Assembly: GCA_900110975.1 (NCBI GenBank)
Contig: FOFK01000004.1
Span: 66,234 to 130,233 of the forward strand
From: Lachnospiraceae bacterium RM5
Lineage (GTDB): Bacteria; Bacillota; Clostridia; Lachnospirales; Lachnospiraceae
DNA length: 64,000 nucleotides
Direction of reading: 5' to 3'
Of this stretch, positions 61,764 through 64,000 are shown one piece after another (the first letter of the stretch is position 1; each line of letters opens with the position of its first letter). The notes beneath the pieces were generated by a model. That model saw only the letters and a list, made by a program, of their open reading frames with translations, had not been told where the DNA came from and ran no database searches. The position numbers and the translations under genes are program-made.

Positions 61764-62732
61764 ATGATAGAAATACCTATTACAGAAATGAAAAATATAA
61801 GAATTGCTCAAGTGGAAAATGAAAAAGCTGCTACAGGTTGCAGTGTTTTTATTTGTGAAAATGGTATGAGTGCTGGTCTTGATGTAAGGGGAGGCGGTCC
61901 GGCATCAAGAGATTCGCAACTTCTAAATCCGCTTATGGCTGCAGATGTAATTCATGGAATAGTACTTTCTGGTGGAAGTGCTTTTGGATTAGATGTGGCT
62001 GGTGGAGTAATGAAATATATGGAAGAAGCGGGGTATGGATTTGATGTAGGCGTAACAAAAGTACCACTTATTGTTCAGTCTGATTTGTTTGATTTAACTG
62101 TTGGAGATGTTTTTGTACGACCTGATGTGAATATGGGTTATGAAGCTGCAAAGAAAGCTTTTGAAGAACCTAATTACCGGGACGGGAATTATGGTGTAGG
62201 TTGTGGTGCAAGTGTTGGAAAGATTCTTGGTATGGAATATTGTATGAAAACAGGTATTGGAAGTTTTTGTACTCAGATTGGTGAACTTAAAGTTGGTGCA
62301 GTTGTAGCGCTTAATGCATTGGGTGATGTGTTCGATTGGAAAACAGGAGAAAGAATTGCAGGACTTTTATCAGAAGATAAAAAGAGTTTAAGAAGTACAT
62401 ATGAATACATGAAAGAATCGATTTGTCCCGTTGATAATAAATTTGTTGGGAATACAACATTAGCTGTTGTAATGACAAATGCAGAATTTGGAAAGTCTTC
62501 ACTTTGTAAAATTGCCGGAATGGCACATGATGGATATGCAAGAAGTATAAATCCTGTGCATACCTCAGCGGACGGAGATAGTATATATGCAGTATCTCTT
62601 GGAAATATTAAAGCTGATCAAGATTTGGTTGGGAGTATTGCGGCAGAAGTTGTAAGTGAAGCTATTATAAGAGCTGTATATGCTGCAGAAAGTAAGTATG
62701 GCCTTGTTACAGCAAGGGATATTATTGGTTAA
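61764..62732 (+). CDS. P1/S58 family peptidase (DmpA-like)
   Basis: A 322-residue N-terminal-nucleophile hydrolase of the DmpA aminopeptidase family. The DVRGGGPASRDSQLL and LSGGSAFGLDVAGGVM segments are highly characteristic. The precursor is expected to cut itself before the nucleophile, here most likely a threonine in the GNTTLAVVMTNA stretch (about residue 234) instead of the serine of DmpA. The family includes beta-peptide and D-amino-acid amide hydrolases. No signal peptide. CAGGAG precedes the ATG. Confidence 0.88.
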   Translation: MIEIPITEMKNIRIAQVENEKAATGCSVFICENGMSAGLDVRGGGPASRDSQLLNPLMAADVIHGIVLSGGSAFGLDVAGGVMKYMEEAGYGFDVGVTKVPLIVQSDLFDLTVGDVFVRPDVNMGYEAAKKAFEEPNYRDGNYGVGCGASVGKILGMEYCMKTGIGSFCTQIGELKVGAVVALNALGDVFDWKTGERIAGLLSEDKKSLRSTYEYMKESICPVDNKFVGNTTLAVVMTNAEFGKSSLCKIAGMAHDGYARSINPVHTSADGDSIYAVSLGNIKADQDLVGSIAAEVVSEAIIRAVYAAESKYGLVTARDIIG

Positions 62733-62783
62733 AATTCAAATAAAACTAAATAAAACTAAATTAAATTACAATTAAAAATAGAA

Positions 62784-62876
62784 AACGGTTCATTGAAATT
62801 AACATGTACCTTTTTGCTCCTATGTATAGAGAAGAGAGTACATATTTATTTTAAAATAACAATGAACCGTTCTTTT
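62784..62876. terminator. Long inverted repeat between convergent genes
   Basis: AACGGTTCATTG (62784-62795) is complementary to 62860-62871, with an inner ATGTAC/GTACAT pair and a T-run after it. The 64-base interior is unusually long for a plain terminator. Confidence 0.65.
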
Positions 62877-62895
62877 TATTTATGATATCTTTTTT

Positions 62896-63783
62896 TTATT
62901 TGCTCCATCTTCCGCTGGCACCACATGGAAGAACAAGACCGCTTTTTTCAACCGGAAGACCAATCTCTTCTGATTCAACATTTCCACCAAATTTTTCTGT
63001 GACTTCAAGATTTATCATATATGATAATACGGATGGTGCTAGACCTGTAGTGTATGAATTTACAAGGAAAAATAAAGGCTCGTCTTTTAAAAGAGTTGAA
63101 CATAATTTAATGAAATTATGGATGTTTTCTTCGATTTTCCATATTTCACCTTTTGGACCTCTGCCGTATGATGGAGGATCCATAATGATTCCATCATATT
63201 TGTTGCCTCTTCTGATTTCTCTTTCAACGAATTTTATGCAATCATCAACTAACCATCTTATAGGTGCATCCTGAAGTCCTGATGATACAGCATTCTCTTT
63301 TGCCCATGTAACCATTCCTTTAGAAGCATCTACGTGAGTAACATTGGCTCCGTTTACAGCAGCAGCAAGTGTCGCGCCACCTGTATATGCAAAAAGGTTT
63401 AATACTTTAACAGGTGTTTCATCGCCATTTTTAATACGTTTTTCTTTTTCTGTTTTTATAAGATTTCCAAACCAGTCCCAGTTTGTTGCCTGTTCAGGGA
63501 AAAGACCGGTATGTTTAAAACTGAATGGCTTTAAGTTAAATGTAAGTTTATCATAATGAATCTGCCACTGTTTTGGTAAATCAAAGAATTCCCAATCCCC
63601 ACCACCTTTTTTGCTTCTATGATAGTGGCCGTTTAGTTTGTTCCAGAGCTTTTTATCTTTTTCGATGCTCCAGATAACCTGTGGATCAGGTCTTAAAAGT
63701 ATATATTTTCCCCATCTTTCCAGTTTTTCTCCATCTGAGCAATCAATTATTGAATAATCTTTCCAATTATCTGCAATCCACAT
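62896..63783 (-). CDS. RlmI/RlmK-like SAM-dependent methyltransferase
   Basis: A 295-residue methyltransferase of the Methyltrans_SAM family. The SAM motif is VLNLFAYTGGATLAAAVNGA, with THVDASKGMV next and the catalytic-type MDPPSYGRGPKGE near residue 190. Relatives modify 23S rRNA, though this short form lacks the PUA domain of E. coli RlmI, so the target may differ. AAAGGT precedes the ATG on the minus strand. A 52-bp tandem array begins about 36 bases upstream of its start. Confidence 0.82.
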   Translation of the reverse strand: MWIADNWKDYSIIDCSDGEKLERWGKYILLRPDPQVIWSIEKDKKLWNKLNGHYHRSKKGGGDWEFFDLPKQWQIHYDKLTFNLKPFSFKHTGLFPEQATNWDWFGNLIKTEKEKRIKNGDETPVKVLNLFAYTGGATLAAAVNGANVTHVDASKGMVTWAKENAVSSGLQDAPIRWLVDDCIKFVEREIRRGNKYDGIIMDPPSYGRGPKGEIWKIEENIHNFIKLCSTLLKDEPLFFLVNSYTTGLAPSVLSYMINLEVTEKFGGNVESEEIGLPVEKSGLVLPCGASGRWSK

Positions 63784-63818
63784 AATAGTACCTTTCTAAA
63801 TTTTTATATAATATATGT

Positions 63819-64000
63819 AATTTACTAGAATCTCGTGAAAAAATCTGTCTTGCTAGTAATGTGTTTTTGTGATTTACTAGAATCTCGTGAAAATTTCTGT
63901 CTCGCTAGTAGTTTTTTCTTGGCGACTACTAGAATCTCGTGAAAAATTCTGTCTCGCTAGTAATTCTTTCTTGGCGACTACTAGAATCTCGTGAAAAATT
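63819..64000 (-). repeat. 52-bp tandem array at the right window edge (same family as 52973-53395, inverted)
   Basis: CTAGAATCTC recurs at 63825, 63877, 63929 and 63981, an exact 52-base period, and the array continues past the window. Its complement contains ACTAGCGAGACAGAA and GAGATTCTAGTA, the same conserved core as the array before pflA, with a different 14-base spacer (complement of TTCTTTCTTGGCGA). It lies upstream of the RlmI-like gene. Confidence 0.92.

Overview
The window reads as chromosomal DNA of a very AT-rich low-GC Gram-positive anaerobe, most likely a Clostridia member of the Lachnospiraceae type. The reasons are family-level: clostridial ChW-repeat wall proteins, a DUF4317 protein, SEC-C proteins, AddAB instead of RecBCD, a type-3 (archaeal-like) prolyl-tRNA synthetase, an activating enzyme for pyruvate formate-lyase, and AGGAGG ribosome binding sites. 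I cannot name the species. Most genes are housekeeping. I see no rRNA, tRNA, prophage, transposase or CRISPR array.

Layout. 1-7.6 kb: end of a DUF4317 gene, Mrp ATPase, signal peptidase I, a membrane protein, a carbohydrate-binding-domain lipoprotein, purA, a small membrane protein and a SEC-C protein. 7.6-20.4 kb: a glycan cassette. It holds a complete set for GDP-D-glycero-alpha-D-manno-heptose (GmhA, HddA and a fused HddC-GmhB protein), four likely sugar-modifying enzymes (4,6-dehydratase, UDP-galactopyranose-mutase-like flavoprotein, cupin, SDR) and a polyprenyl-phosphate-type GT2. Two paralogous YfhO-type membrane proteins bracket it. 20.5-31.2 kb: Hsp33, a methyltransferase, a membrane protein, a PHP phosphatase, gltBD and a second signal peptidase. 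31.2-47.4 kb: a tandem GNAT, a ChW-GH25 muramidase, PepF, methionine aminopeptidase, an Sfp-type transferase, AddB/AddA, an S66 peptidase and a membrane protein. 48-64 kb: YwlG, DegV, a MraY-like transferase, a HAD phosphatase, ProS, PflA, PilT, PurC, DAHP synthase, a ChW-L,D-transpeptidase, SerS, a flavin reductase, a DmpA-type peptidase and an RlmI-like methyltransferase.

The most unusual content is of two kinds. First, the heptose cassette looks like a three-component extracellular glycosylation system of the CsbB/YfhO type, apparently fed with a modified heptose. Second, intergenic repeats are abundant. There is a 53-bp-period tandem array (47467-47855) and two 52-bp-period arrays of one sequence family in opposite orientations (52973-53395, and 63819 to the window edge). 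All three are built from alternating inverted half-sites, and the 52-bp array upstream of pflA runs into its Shine-Dalgarno. Two further families of palindromic elements lie between genes, and one pair of them brackets the DAHP synthase gene in inverted orientation.

Starts were reassigned wherever a Shine-Dalgarno favoured an internal codon. All functions are inferred from recognised family motifs in the translated sequence. No database search was run.
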